Part shown: positions 33,823 to 44,725 of the stretch, piece after piece
Numbering within the stretch: the stretch's first letter is position 1
Layout of the letters: each line of letters begins with the position of its first letter
NCBI GenBank assembly: GCA_027924585.1
Contig: BSBM01000199.1
Location: 13,897,501-13,961,500, forward strand
DNA: 64,000 bases
Direction: 5' to 3'
From: Larix kaempferi
Lineage: Eukaryota > Streptophyta > Pinopsida > Pinales > Pinaceae
The notes under the pieces: model-generated
Seen by the model: the letters and a program-made list of their open reading frames with translations, nothing else
What the model was told of the DNA's origin: nothing
Databases searched by the model: none
Program-made: the position numbers and the translations under genes

Positions 33823-35318
33823 GATCGCTTCATATTCAGGGGTTTGCATTTGATTTCTTCATATGGGATAGTGTTTTGGCTCGCTCTTGTAATGCGAGGA
33901 GAGATTTCTTAAAAGAGAAAAGTTTCAAAAAATGAATAGAAATAAGCATGTGGGTTGATTGGTTTAGGATCATGGTTTTTGTGTTCCCTTTGGCTACTTG
34001 TTTCTACATTGTGTCAAATTGGATTTGGATTGGCTACTACTTGCTTTGAAAATTGGAATATGAGTTAAACAAATACTCGCTTTGAAAATTGCTTAGAGTA
34101 AGGATCTTTTGTTCAACACTTCTGGTAAGATTCTCAATATAACATGATTGCTTCTGTATGGCATTGTATTCCATAAATAGTTTTGAAAATGGGATTCGAT
34201 ACACAGTTTCTAAATAAAAAAATGCACTGTATGATGATTAAGTACTAAAATGTTATTTTAAATCCTTAGAGCTCTTGGAGATTTATAGTTCTATGCTACA
34301 TTTTAAACATAAATACGTTTTTTTGTTTGTAAAAAATTCTTCTCTTTGTTGGAAGTTAGGACTACAAAGAAAGTAACAAATATGAGTCCAGACAATATGA
34401 ATTGATATGCAAGAAAAGTGTAGCACACAAAAAATGTGGAATGAGATTCATACTGTATTGTGTTGTTTGTGTTTGATTGACAAAGTGATAGTGCTCTTTG
34501 TGATGTGTTGATACTGAGCAATATATTTGTGAAGTATAAATGTTTTTATTATTCATTAACATATTTTATTATACATTTTGTTATAAGCTTTGTGATTGTG
34601 TTGATATATTTGTTATAACCTTTGTGATTGTGTTGAAATATTCATTGGTTGACAGTGAAAAAATGTGTTTTGGTTAATGATATGTTAACTAATCATTGTT
34701 AAATGATTTCTTACTTATTATTTTATTACCTTGCACTTTCTTATCATTTTTCTTATTATTGTAGTATATTTTCTTATCATTTTTATCCATTACTATTTTA
34801 TTACAAAACCTAGTTGAGTAAGGAGGAAATGGGGAATAGGGATATCTGATTTCACTACCTATGAGTTTGATAGTTGGGGAAAGTTCCGAGCCCCTAACCC
34901 ATAGCATGCTCGGAGCCCCTAACCCTAGATATCATTTCCACTTTTCAACAAGTATCACACTATGAAGTCTAACAATCTAAGTTAAAGTTACTGACTAAAT
35001 AGTGTGTCCATAAATGAGGTGTTGGTTGGCTCTTATAATAGCATGGAGAGCTAAATGAGGATTGAGGTCTTGGTGGGTTCTGATATTAACAACGATTCTA
35101 TTTATCATGATGATGAAAAATTCATTGTTGTTTATCAAGAATATTTCTAGAGTATGGTGATTTCTATGTATTGCCATAGTTAGAGTGAGGTACCAAACTA
35201 CCACCAAAACATGGCTTGTTATGTGATGATTTATTAATATTTATCTCCTATTTAATATATTTTTATATGCTTTCTTATTACTATATATGGTTTAAAACTT
35301 TATCAAAAAAATCGTGAA

Positions 35319-35478
35319 GACTTTACAATATTTTATAATTTAGTAAAAGATTAGCCAAGTCTTTATAAGGTTTTATAATTTAGTGAAATATTTGCCTAGA
35401 CTTTACAAGGTGTTGTAATTTAGTAAAATATTCACCAAGATTTTACAAGATTATATATTTCAATGAGAGATTCACCCA
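35319..35478 (+). repeat. 40-bp tandem repeat, four units
   Basis: Successive 40-bp units at 35319, 35359, 35399 and 35439 follow the pattern GACTTTACAAGNTTTTATAA plus TTTAGTAAAATATTCNCCAA, increasingly diverged. Confidence 0.8.
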
Positions 35479-36292
35479 AAAATTATGTATACATAATATA
35501 ACATTGATAAAATACCCTTTATATTTTTCTATATATCATGGGGATTCACCCAATTATTATACATAGAAATTTAGGGGGTTCTTACAATTTTCCGTGGAAT
35601 TATGGAGCTTGAAAATAATTAAGGATATATTAGATTACATTGGTATTGCATGCATTTGAACTTTTCTAATTCAAAGAGGTTCCAAATATTGAATAAAGAT
35701 GGATAAGATTTAGTTTTTTAGCTATATGCATCTTACATTGACAATATGAGTAGATAATGAATAACTACAAAGATTATTGTTTCCATTTTCACTACCATTT
35801 GATTTATGCAATTGCTTTAATCTTGTTAAATATAGAAAATGTCTTATAACAAAATTTTAAAACTAGTTGGTGTTTAGTAAACACATTCGATTGGATTGTT
35901 TGAAAACTTTTGTTCACAAAGTAATTTTTGAATCTCATGTTAGTGCCATTGAAAGGTACAATATTTTCCTTGGGAAGTTGTGGTCATGAGGCATTCATGT
36001 AGGACCACCTCATACGACTAAATAATGGAAAAGAGAATGGTTAGGGGTATTTGAAATGGATCATGAATTCTCAACTATGGGATTATAATTATGAGAGTTT
36101 AATAGTTATGTCAATATGAATTGCCAAGAAAATGAGTCAGTTTTACACCGTCCAGAATTCGAAAAGTATAAGAGGCAGGTTTTATGATGGAGAGGGAACC
36201 CTTGGCCTCTCCATGGTTGGTTGTTTTAGTTGAGAATAAGAATCTAGATGGTAAGACAAAGGCCGTGAATATTTCTACATATGTAATGTGCC

Positions 36293-36510
36293 TCACGTAC
36301 TTTTTTGCCATTAATTTGAATAAAGAGATGGAGATTTTTTCTGTGTTATTCAATGTGTCATAAACATTTAGATTGCTGCATAGTTAAATGTATATGATGC
36401 GTCACGTACTTTTTTGCCATTAATTTGAATAAAGAGATGGAGATTTTTCTGTGTTATTCAATGTGTCACAAACATTTAGATTGTTGCATAGTTAAATGTA
36501 TATGATGATT
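36293..36510 (+). repeat. 109-bp tandem duplication
   Basis: Units at 36293-36401 and 36402-36510, each starting TCACGTACTTTTTTGCCATT and containing GTGTTATTCAATGTGTCA. Confidence 0.88.
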
Positions 36511-37417
36511 TTATTTACATAAGCATATGTGGGTTGTAACTTTCATTCTGTCCTTACTTTAATATATTTGCAAGGATTTTACCTCAAAGGGTTGTTGAAT
36601 ATTTGGTATGACATCCTTTAGTTAGTGAATTTCAGTCTTCAAAAAAGAGTTTTGATATAACTTGGGAAGATTAACTTCAAGAATTCTGATATAACTTGAG
36701 GGGATTAATATTATCTATGAATTCAAAACTAGGGAATAGACTCAATGTGGAATGTAAGATCAACAATTTGTTGAATTGAGTAATAAGGATTGTTTTCAAA
36801 AGACCTCATTTGTAGTGTTCTCTCTTCATCCACTTTTATATAACAAATTTAATTTTGCTTGGACCTCTTTGATCTTGATTGGACCTCTTTGGCTTTAAAC
36901 ATTTTCACATGAACTTCAAAAACTAAAACTTTCACACAAAAGCCTCTCTATTTGATCTCAAAATCATTTTTTTAAGGATTCTCATGTAATCTTCTCTCTT
37001 CATCAACTCAGGTATCAACCTCTCTTATAACATATTTTCTCTCAATCAGAGACCTTTAACTTTAAACCTGTGCGCATGACCTTCATAAGCTAAAACACAC
37101 AATAACCATGCAATCGAGTAACAATAAACCACAAACCATGAATTGAGACTCAAAGAATCATTTTATCAAATAATAGTTCAACAACAAATTATATTGATGA
37201 AGGTGCTTTTAACACAGACCATAAGAACTATGAAGCAAAAAATGCTGTATTTTACATTTCACTCTTCGCCTCCTCTACCTCGAGCCACGTATCCTTCAAG
37301 AGCATCATTCACTGGAATCCAGATGCAGAAAGGCTGTCTGCAAGGCTGAATCGAGCTTCAATTTTATCAGAAATTTCAGATACCACCTTGAAGTCACTCT
37401 CTCTCAATCTGTATCTT

Positions 37418-38026
37418 TCATGGCAGTAATTTATGAAATAGATGAGACACAATGCACTGGGATTCATGTAGATTGCTGCAAGTCTTGGACGTCTCCAGAG
37501 TGACTGCTGCAAGTCTTAAAGGAAGGAATTGCAGTAAGACGGACTGCAAAACGAGGGCACTGGATTTCTTGAATTGCTTCATGGACCAATTGGGTGTGCC
37601 GTTTGACAGGATTACAACAGAAGTAGAATCTAGGTCGTTGGGTTTGGGATTCGCTAGAATGTCAAGGACATCTCGCGCACCCATTTCTAAATCAAGCCGT
37701 CCTCTTGTCAGGCTTGTTAATAAAACTGGTAAATTTCCTACGCATGTAATCCCTACAGCACGAAAACTAACGGATCCAGTCACACCTTCACTTGTGTAAA
37801 ATTGTGCGAAAGCAAAACATGAAAACCATCCCAACCAGCAAACCAACTGTATGACAAATAATCGCATGATGCCTCGGCTTCCTTGCCAATTCTTAAATAA
37901 ACCCATTTCAAAATTAAATTCAAATGGGACGTATAACCAACTTCTGTTAAACCGAACTTTCTTTTTCCTGCTCAGATCTCTATTGCAGGTCTGCAAACAT
38001 TTATATAACGAAATGTTACATAACAA
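37418..38026 (-). CDS. Unrecognised protein with hydrophobic segment; family X, copy 3
   Basis: A 202-codon open frame on the minus strand, the longest intact member. It has RLFVIQLVCWLGWFSCFAFA at residues about 53-72, then TRGRLDLEMGARDVLDILAN and NGTPNWSMKQFKKSS. The Met used at the start of copy 1 is Lys here (ATG to AAG), while the frame stays open upstream. This argues that copy 1's Met is not the true start and that this may be an internal exon. The C-terminal end differs from copy 1. Function unknown. Confidence 0.4.
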   Translation of the reverse strand: MLCNISLYKCLQTCNRDLSRKKKVRFNRSWLYVPFEFNFEMGLFKNWQGSRGIMRLFVIQLVCWLGWFSCFAFAQFYTSEGVTGSVSFRAVGITCVGNLPVLLTSLTRGRLDLEMGARDVLDILANPKPNDLDSTSVVILSNGTPNWSMKQFKKSSALVLQSVLLQFLPLRLAAVTLETSKTCSNLHESQCIVSHLFHKLLP

Positions 38027-38694
38027 TTTTGTGAAACAAATATCAATATTTATGGAGTGAATTTCAACATATCATTTCACTTCGATTTTACACGGTTAGC
38101 AAGAAAGTTTAATTTGAGTCCATTCTGATTCTTCTATCATTTTCTTTTCCATGTTAATTTCCAACAAATTACGCCATTGTTATTCCGCCATCTTTGTCTT
38201 TTCTAAGTCAATTTCCAACCTACGATTCATGGTTGTTCCTTGAACCTTTACTTTTTCTTTTTCAATCTATAGAATTTTCCATCTTTGACTATCTTTTCTT
38301 TTCCAATCAATTTTCAACACTTTACTTAATTTTTCTTCTTCTATCTTCTTCTCCTTTTATTTTGTCAATCAATTTCGAACATGTCACCCCATTCTTATTC
38401 CCTTTATTTTTGCTTTTACAATTTTCCGACATATGCTCCCATTATTTTTCTTTTCCAAATATTATTCCTTGATCCTTTACTTTTTCTTTTCCAAATATCA
38501 ATTTGAAGTTGAAGGTTTTCAATTTTAAATTCTCTTTAAATGGTTGCCACACAAACTTAAAAGAGAGTTTCCCAATACCTAATTCGTTCCTTTACTTTTA
38601 CTCTATCTTTTAATAAGGATTATTGGGTTTTCTATTTTTTTTTAAATGTATATTATAAATAAAAAATATGAATATGCTTTTCAAACGAGAGGAT

Positions 38695-40212
38695 TTCCAA
38701 GATCAAATTATATGTTTACCTTTATGTATGTATTATATGTTTATCATGTCCCTGCTTGGACTATATGTTTCCTGTTTGATATTAATTTAAACCACTCACA
38801 AAAACCAACAAGGTGAACGTTAACTTATTGCCTTGGATAAGGTTGTAAAATAATATTTATTTAATTGATTTTTATAAATAAAATTATTTAAATTTTCATG
38901 GGCTAAACCTTTATTTTCTATTATTAACATAATATCAAAACAAAATGCCAGTATATATCAGTGTATTGTACCACTTAGATTTGACATTATAGTTTGTAGT
39001 TATTGTAGTTAATTTTTTTTGCAAACTAGTCGTCATGGATTCGTTTGACTAGGTGATCATACCCTTCCCTTAACTGCAAAGGGGCAGCTTGAACATTGTG
39101 AAGGAAGCATCAAGAATTGCTCTCAGACTTGCGCAACTTATGTGATTCAATATGGTAGAGGAAGCACCACATGCTTCTCTTGAAAGAGGCTTTCAATTTA
39201 CCATTGGGAAAGGAAAGGAGGGGCACGAGCAATAACCCATAATGTAATGGGATGTTCCAGAGTTTCATCATAGTAACCTTCTAGTATTGCAAGATTTGGC
39301 AAAGTGGGTTGGCTATATCCCATAGTTGTAGGCGGGTTGGTGAAAAGTGGTGGTTAAGTCTCCATAGGTTATTAGTTCAAATCCTATGGGTCAGAGGTTG
39401 AGATTGAGAGGCAGCCGAAATAAGGTTGAGCTATGGGGTGTCCAAGGTGGTCCTTGTCTTCGAAAAACCTGGTTTGAGTACATTGTTGCGATCACTCGAA
39501 AATACTGAGGTTCGAACCTCATACCCAAGCGAGAGGAGCATATGCCTTCAAGGTTGAATAGGGACATTTAACATAATATTCACATGAACCATTAAACCAT
39601 TGTTTAATGAATGAGAGACACAAGAAAATTAGACATAAAAACAAATTTCAATTTAATTTTTATATCAAGCCTCAATTATAAATTACATGGTTTGCTTGAC
39701 ACAAAAATGAGACCACCATTGAATTGTAGTGCAAACATGGTTGCTTTCCATTATTCTACATTGAATGGGAAGCAATGGCCTAGAAAATGGGTTGTGATGG
39801 TTTTATTGAATTAGTGGCTTGTGGATTCAACTTCCCAATTTATATAGGGAATATGGTGAAGTAAGTTGTCGAGAGTAACTTTTCTTTGTGAAGCAGTTGT
39901 CTTGTTCCTTCCTGTTAGATTTTAGTAGGTAAGTTTTCCCTCTTTCCTATTCCCTGATTTGATTAATCAAGGATCCTTTCTTGTGCTGTGCAATGACTTT
40001 TTCACAGTAAATATACCTCTTACTGCATCTTTTATTTTAATTTGTTGTCAATGTTTGAAAGGAAACGTGATTCAAAGGTTGATGTTGTAGATATTGTAGT
40101 AATATTTTGTATATATGTGTGTTTAGGGTGGATGATATCTTGGAAAGAGAAAGAAGAAAACCAAAGAACCACATGATAGTCTTTGCAAACTATTGGTGAA
40201 CTAGACCTCATG
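38695..40212. other. Intergenic DNA before the Athila insertion
   Basis: AT-rich and without a supported gene. It contains the SINE-like segment listed below. The right part (from about 40085) may belong to the LTR of chromovirus D, because it continues across the Athila insertion into 52575. Confidence 0.4.
39335..39530 (+). mobile_element. Possible tRNA-derived SINE remnant
   Basis: GTGGTTAAGTCTCC resembles a pol III A box and AGTTCAAATCC, about 30 bases later, resembles a B box. A second B-box-like site, inside the perfect palindrome TGAGGTTCGAACCTCA, lies near 39509-39524. No poly-A tail or target duplication was identified. Confidence 0.25.
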
Positions 40213-40358
40213 TTAAATAGTTGTAATTCATCCTAAATCAAAGAACTTGTAGTGATACACACTAGCTTGCAGAATTTGAGGTTAAATAGTTGTAATTTAG
40301 TTTAAATCGAAGAATTTGTAGCAATAGACACTCACTTGCAAAATTTTAGGTTAAATAG
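40213..40358 (+). repeat. 69-bp tandem repeat, split by the Athila element
   Basis: Units start TTAAATAGTTGTAATT at 40213 and 40282. A third starts at 40351 and, after the Athila insertion, continues at 52575 (AATAGTTGCAATTAAATTTA). Confidence 0.8.
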
Positions 40359-41814
40359 TGTTGGGTCCAGGAAATGCCCTTTTTTGGCCATCCTTATTAC
40401 ATCATTTTGCCCTGATTACATCCTATTTTCATAAGCTATACCTATGCATTTTCTCCAGATCAACCAATGATATTGACAGGTATAATTCGTTATTGATTTA
40501 TTTATTTTATGCCTAAGATTGTTAAGGTTCTAGATCCTAATCCTTGGTTTGTGCTAATATGTGTGATTTCATTTAGTCAAGGTCTAAAGCGCAGGTGTAT
40601 AAGTCGAATGGCGCCAACTGTTACTCTTCAAAGCCCGATTCCTCATAACTCCAAGGGACAACACACTACTCCACGAGAATCTGTAACAGGACTCCACTGA
40701 AATAGAACCCAGCTGTAATAGACAGATCACACCCCAACTTGATAAATCCGTTTATCCATTGATTACTGGAGTAACAACTTCTTCATGAGTAACAACCTTG
40801 TTTAATACGGTTGTAACAGACAGCTGTAACTCTGCAGCATGAAGATCATAGATCTTCACTGCTGCACGATTTTGGTGGATCGTGATCTGTACTTTCAATG
40901 TATAAATATGAGAAGGCTCCTGTCGCCTGGGGTTGAACAGTTACCATTTTTCATAAGATATAACAGAGCACTAATACTATCAATTTCCATCATTAATATG
41001 AGAGCATAGTTCTTCATTTCTATGTCTTAATTTGTTATGATTCTCGGCGTCTCTGTTAGAAGGACAGGGCCCACCTTCTCATAGAGATAGCCAGCTTAAG
41101 TAGGTAGGGTAATTTAGCTTTCTTTCTGTTGTGTGGTGTGGAATCTTTACAGATGTTACTGTTAGCTACAACAGAGATTAGCTTTCCTTTTGGTAGTTCA
41201 CGATTGCATCTTGAATAGCTATAGCAGATTGGTGTGACAGTCGACTGTGTAGGATAATTCAGTTAATGCATGTGTGTTTAAATCAGTTGTAACAGCCAAG
41301 CTCAATTCCAATATCTTTCAGTTGTTTATGCTTTCTAGGATTTCCAGTAATTATCAATTAGAGTTCAAAGCTTATATTTAGATTCTGGTTGCTATTGTAT
41401 CTTCAGTTGGTTTATTAAGGTAGACAGATTATGATTGAGTAACAGTAGTTACTGGGTGGATCATTTTGGTAAAGATTGAATATTGTAGTTTGATAATTAT
41501 AGGATTTAACTTCTTGCAAAAGCAATCTGGTTTATTTCTATTCTTAATTTTATAACTGCTAGGTGATTTATGTAGGAAGGTAGTTTCAATTGAATTCCTA
41601 GATGTGTGAATTAGATTAGTCTGCTTTTTGGAGTGAGTTTGGATGGATAGACTGGTAGGATCATTATCTCCATTTAGTTAATCAACTACTTGACATTTTT
41701 ATTCACAAATTATGCTTATTGCCATTGAAACACAAAGACCTCCCTGGGTTTGACAATTTATATTGACCATCGTGTGTATTAGCTTTAATTAATTGACATA
41801 TAGGGTGACCAACA
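40359..41814 (+). repeat. Athila 5' LTR
   Basis: 1456 bp, starting TGTTGGGTCC and ending GGTGACCAACA. TATAAATATG at 40901 is the probable promoter core. From 40371 on it has exactly the same length as the 3' LTR. Confidence 0.92.
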
Positions 41815-41817
41815 TTT

Positions 41818-41835
41818 TGGCGCCATTTCCGGGGA
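41818..41835 (+). promoter_or_regulatory. Primer binding site, tRNA-Asp type (diverged)
   Basis: TGGCGCCATTTCCGGGGA, two changes from the family A site at 4009. It lies three bases after the LTR. Confidence 0.85.
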
Positions 41836-41906
41836 TGGTAATAGATAGACAAAGTTAGTAGTTGGTTTCATTTGATTTTATTTTGGTTTAATTATTTACA
41901 GCATGC

Positions 41907-43700
41907 ATGAATACAAGAAAAACAAATCAGGAACCCCCTTTGAATACTAACATTGCAGGTGGAAGAGGTTGAGGTCGTAACGTAGGTCAAGGAAGACATA
42001 CATACATTGACGAAATAATTGCTAGAGTAGATTCTTCCACTAGACCACCACGAACATCTACAGGTAGGCAAAATTCTGTTCCTCCCAACCTTGAAAATTC
42101 AACATCAATAGTGGAGAATACAATGGGACCTTCAACTCCTGTTGCAGAAAATAAAACTCCTGAAGATAAGGGAAGTGCCGTGGGTGCATCAGATAGAGAG
42201 GAGATCTATCATACCAATGGAACCAGAGTTACTAAAGAAGTGTGGTTGGAGACTCATTGAGTAGCAGAGGAAGAGAGAAGGTGAGAAGAAGAGAGGAGAA
42301 GAGAAGAAGAAGCCAAAGCAGAGGAAGAACGCATAAGGGAAGTTGTTGAATTTTGGACTAGAACCATGGCTGGTAGAGAACAGGAAGGGGAGGATGAACA
42401 TGGAGAGAACCGGGAAGGAGAAGGAGAAAATAACCAGCCTGGTATTATTGTGGCTACATTAGAATTCCCTATCCTCCAGACACCTGGAGTAGCTCCCATG
42501 AAAAATATCTCACCATCAGTTCTCCCGAATTTTCATGGTAAGTCCTCTGAGGATCCTGATGAGTTTCTCTTTGAGTTTGATATCCTATGTTGTAGCTATG
42601 ATTACACCTCTAGTGCTTAGAAGCTGAAGTTATTCCCAGCCACCTTGAAAGGAAATGCTCTGCGTTGGTTCATGAGTCTGGGTCGTGAGACCATTACTAC
42701 TTGGGACCAAATGAAAAACACCTTCATTTACAAGTACCAGGAATATTGTAGAACTAGGGATAGAAAGGAGGAGTTTTTTAGAATGTTTCATAAGGATGAA
42801 GAAAGCTTGGAAGACTTTGTGGAAAGATTGTTGTACAATTTACAAAGATCTGGTCATGTTGAGATTGGAAAGGATGTGCTAAATATCATTTTACTACAAG
42901 GAATTAGAGAAGGATGCCTTGATATGTTCAACTTGTTGGGAAAAGGGGACATCTCGAAGGAACATTTCGAGAAGATTGTTGAATTATGCCGAAGGTACTC
43001 AAGGGGATCCTCCAAAACCAACAAATGAGACAAAGATCGAGATCAGGATGTCTTCACTAGGACTCAGAAGTCAGCTAGTGGAGGGGTCACTCGAGCAGAA
43101 ATAGGAAACTTATTGGAGAATTTTAAAATAGACATGATGAGCTCCATTTCCCCAGAGTTAGATGTCATGAGAGCAAAGCAGAGGCAAGTAGTAGAAGACC
43201 CTACACTTGGGGTATTATGTCCTAAATGCAGGAAAAATCACCCACTAAAAGAATGCCCGCTGGACAAAGCAGAGATATGTGTGATATGTGAACTGGAGCA
43301 TGATACCAAGGAATGTCCTTCACTACCTAAGGTCAAAGCAGTCCTACAGGCATCTATTCCGGATGTGGAGCCAGCTTACTTCATTGCATAGAAGAAACCA
43401 TCGCATCCTTGCAATCAAGGTATGAATCCAGACCTATCATTTTTTCTGAATAATATGAATGGAATGAATAATATGCATAATATGAATACACAATTTCCTT
43501 CACATTATTATAACAATCAGTGGCATCCATCTCAGAACCCAATGCATAATCCTAACCCATGGACACCATGGTCACAGCAGTCAAACAACCAAGCTCCTTA
43601 TAATTCCAACTAGAGAAATTCTTACCAAGGAAATAACTTTCCCCATCACCAGACTCAGTATCAACAATATCATTCTCAACAGTATCAGCATCAACGTATC
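41907..43700 (+). pseudogene. gag: Athila gag
   Basis: One reading frame from ATG 41907 runs past stops at 41970, 42258, 42282, 42618, 43026, 43389 and 43611. A charged Arg/Glu-rich N-terminal region is followed by a capsid domain (about 42500-43020) with LKGNALRWFMSLGRETITTW and KEEFFRMFHKDEESLEDF. Two CX2CX3HX4C zinc knuckles follow (43218-43256 and 43278-43316), and then an Asn/Met/Gln-rich linker in which the frame shifts near 43695. Gag would form the particle and bind RNA through the knuckles. Each stop is one transition from an Arg, Gln or similar codon. Confidence 0.88.
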
Positions 43701-44725
43701 ATCACCAACAATATCAGCAACCACATCTCCCATTACAAAATAATGTCGCACCTATGAATGCACCACTTCGACCACAACTACCTACACAACCTAACCCGAA
43801 CCCGAACAATAAAGCAGTCCATCAATTTGAGACTGCCAACATGCCTACATATTCCATCACCCGGATTCCCTGCAATGATATACTATTATGATTAGGAAGG
43901 GTGGTGGAACCTATTATCACTGAGGATGTTTCATCCCCAGTGATAGAAACTGGAGTGAATCAGCACTATGAGAATATGGTTAATTCAGCAAGCCCCATTA
44001 TTGAGGATGTTGATACTCCTACTGAAACAGTAGCTAAAAATCAGAGAGTAACACACGATGTATCACAACCTACACAGTTGATGAGAGAACCGCCATACCC
44101 TGAACGATTGGCCCTGCAGAAAACAGTGGAACAGCCTTGATTCGACCCTTTGGGAGAATTGAAAATTTTGTATGTTAAAATTCCACTGTTACAGACCTTC
44201 CATGATGTGCCCATTTATGCCAAGACTGTTAAAGATTTATATGTCAAGAAACCAGGAAGAAGACCCAGGGATCCTCCCACTGTACACGTATTGGGAAAGC
44301 TTTCTGAATTAATAATGGGGAAGGCCCCTATGGAAAAATACGATGACCCTGGAAATACGACTGTTACAGTTCACATAGGGAACACATAAACCCCAATGTC
44401 TTGGTAGATTTAAGCGCAGCCGTTAACGTTATAACCATAGAGACTGTGAAGAAATTGGGACTGACTAATCTTTGGCCGATCCCTACTGTTTTGTAACTTG
44501 CTGATAGATCAATGATCAAGCCTGAAGGGATCTTAGATGACCTCATGATCTCAGTTGGCTCATGGGAATACCCTACGGATTTCTTGGTGTTACATCCAAA
44601 ATACCAGTTGGGGGGACACCCACTGATCCTGGGAAGACCGTCGTTGGCCACAGCAGATGCCTATATCACTTGTCGGTCAGGATCTATGACCATTTCAGAC
44701 GAAACTAAGATCAAGAGTCTAACCC
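43700..44725 (+). pseudogene. pol: Athila protease region
   Basis: Continues the polyprotein with stops at 43889, 44138 and 44494 and a one-base frameshift at about 44385. The segment VLVDLSAAVNVITIETVKKL is the Athila-type aspartic protease active-site region (family form DLGA; here DLSA). Further on, HPLILGRPSLATADA is the flap and C-terminal signature of retroviral-type proteases. It would cleave the Gag-Pol polyprotein inside the particle. Confidence 0.8.

Larger units (their letters stand above)
28921..35597. other. Intergenic DNA between the segmental duplicates
   Basis: No retrotransposon domain was recognised. A few short open frames exist, for example 30810-31007, which reads FFGVRNLEDIQVLKVEGKDL and ends close to a GTAAGAAT donor-like site, and a stretch near 30582-30670 bordered by GTAAGC. 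These could be exons of a decayed host gene, but I cannot assign a family. Several small tandem repeats are listed separately. Confidence 0.4.
35598..38694. repeat. Segmental duplication, copy B
   Basis: Matches 25163-28920 in the same orientation. It lacks some blocks present in copy A, including the doubled 35-bp unit and about 0.3 kb near the 3' side of family X. Confidence 0.8.

Noticed and set aside
25163-38694. The direct repeats 25163-28920 and 35598-38694 as LTRs of one large element
   Set aside because: No primer site follows the left copy, no TG/CA ends or target duplication fit, and no retroelement genes lie between. A segmental duplication is simpler.
42189-42499. Serine- and phenylalanine-rich minus-strand frames over the Athila gag start
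   Set aside because: They are the reverse of the purine-rich gag codons (Glu/Arg) and have no independent support.
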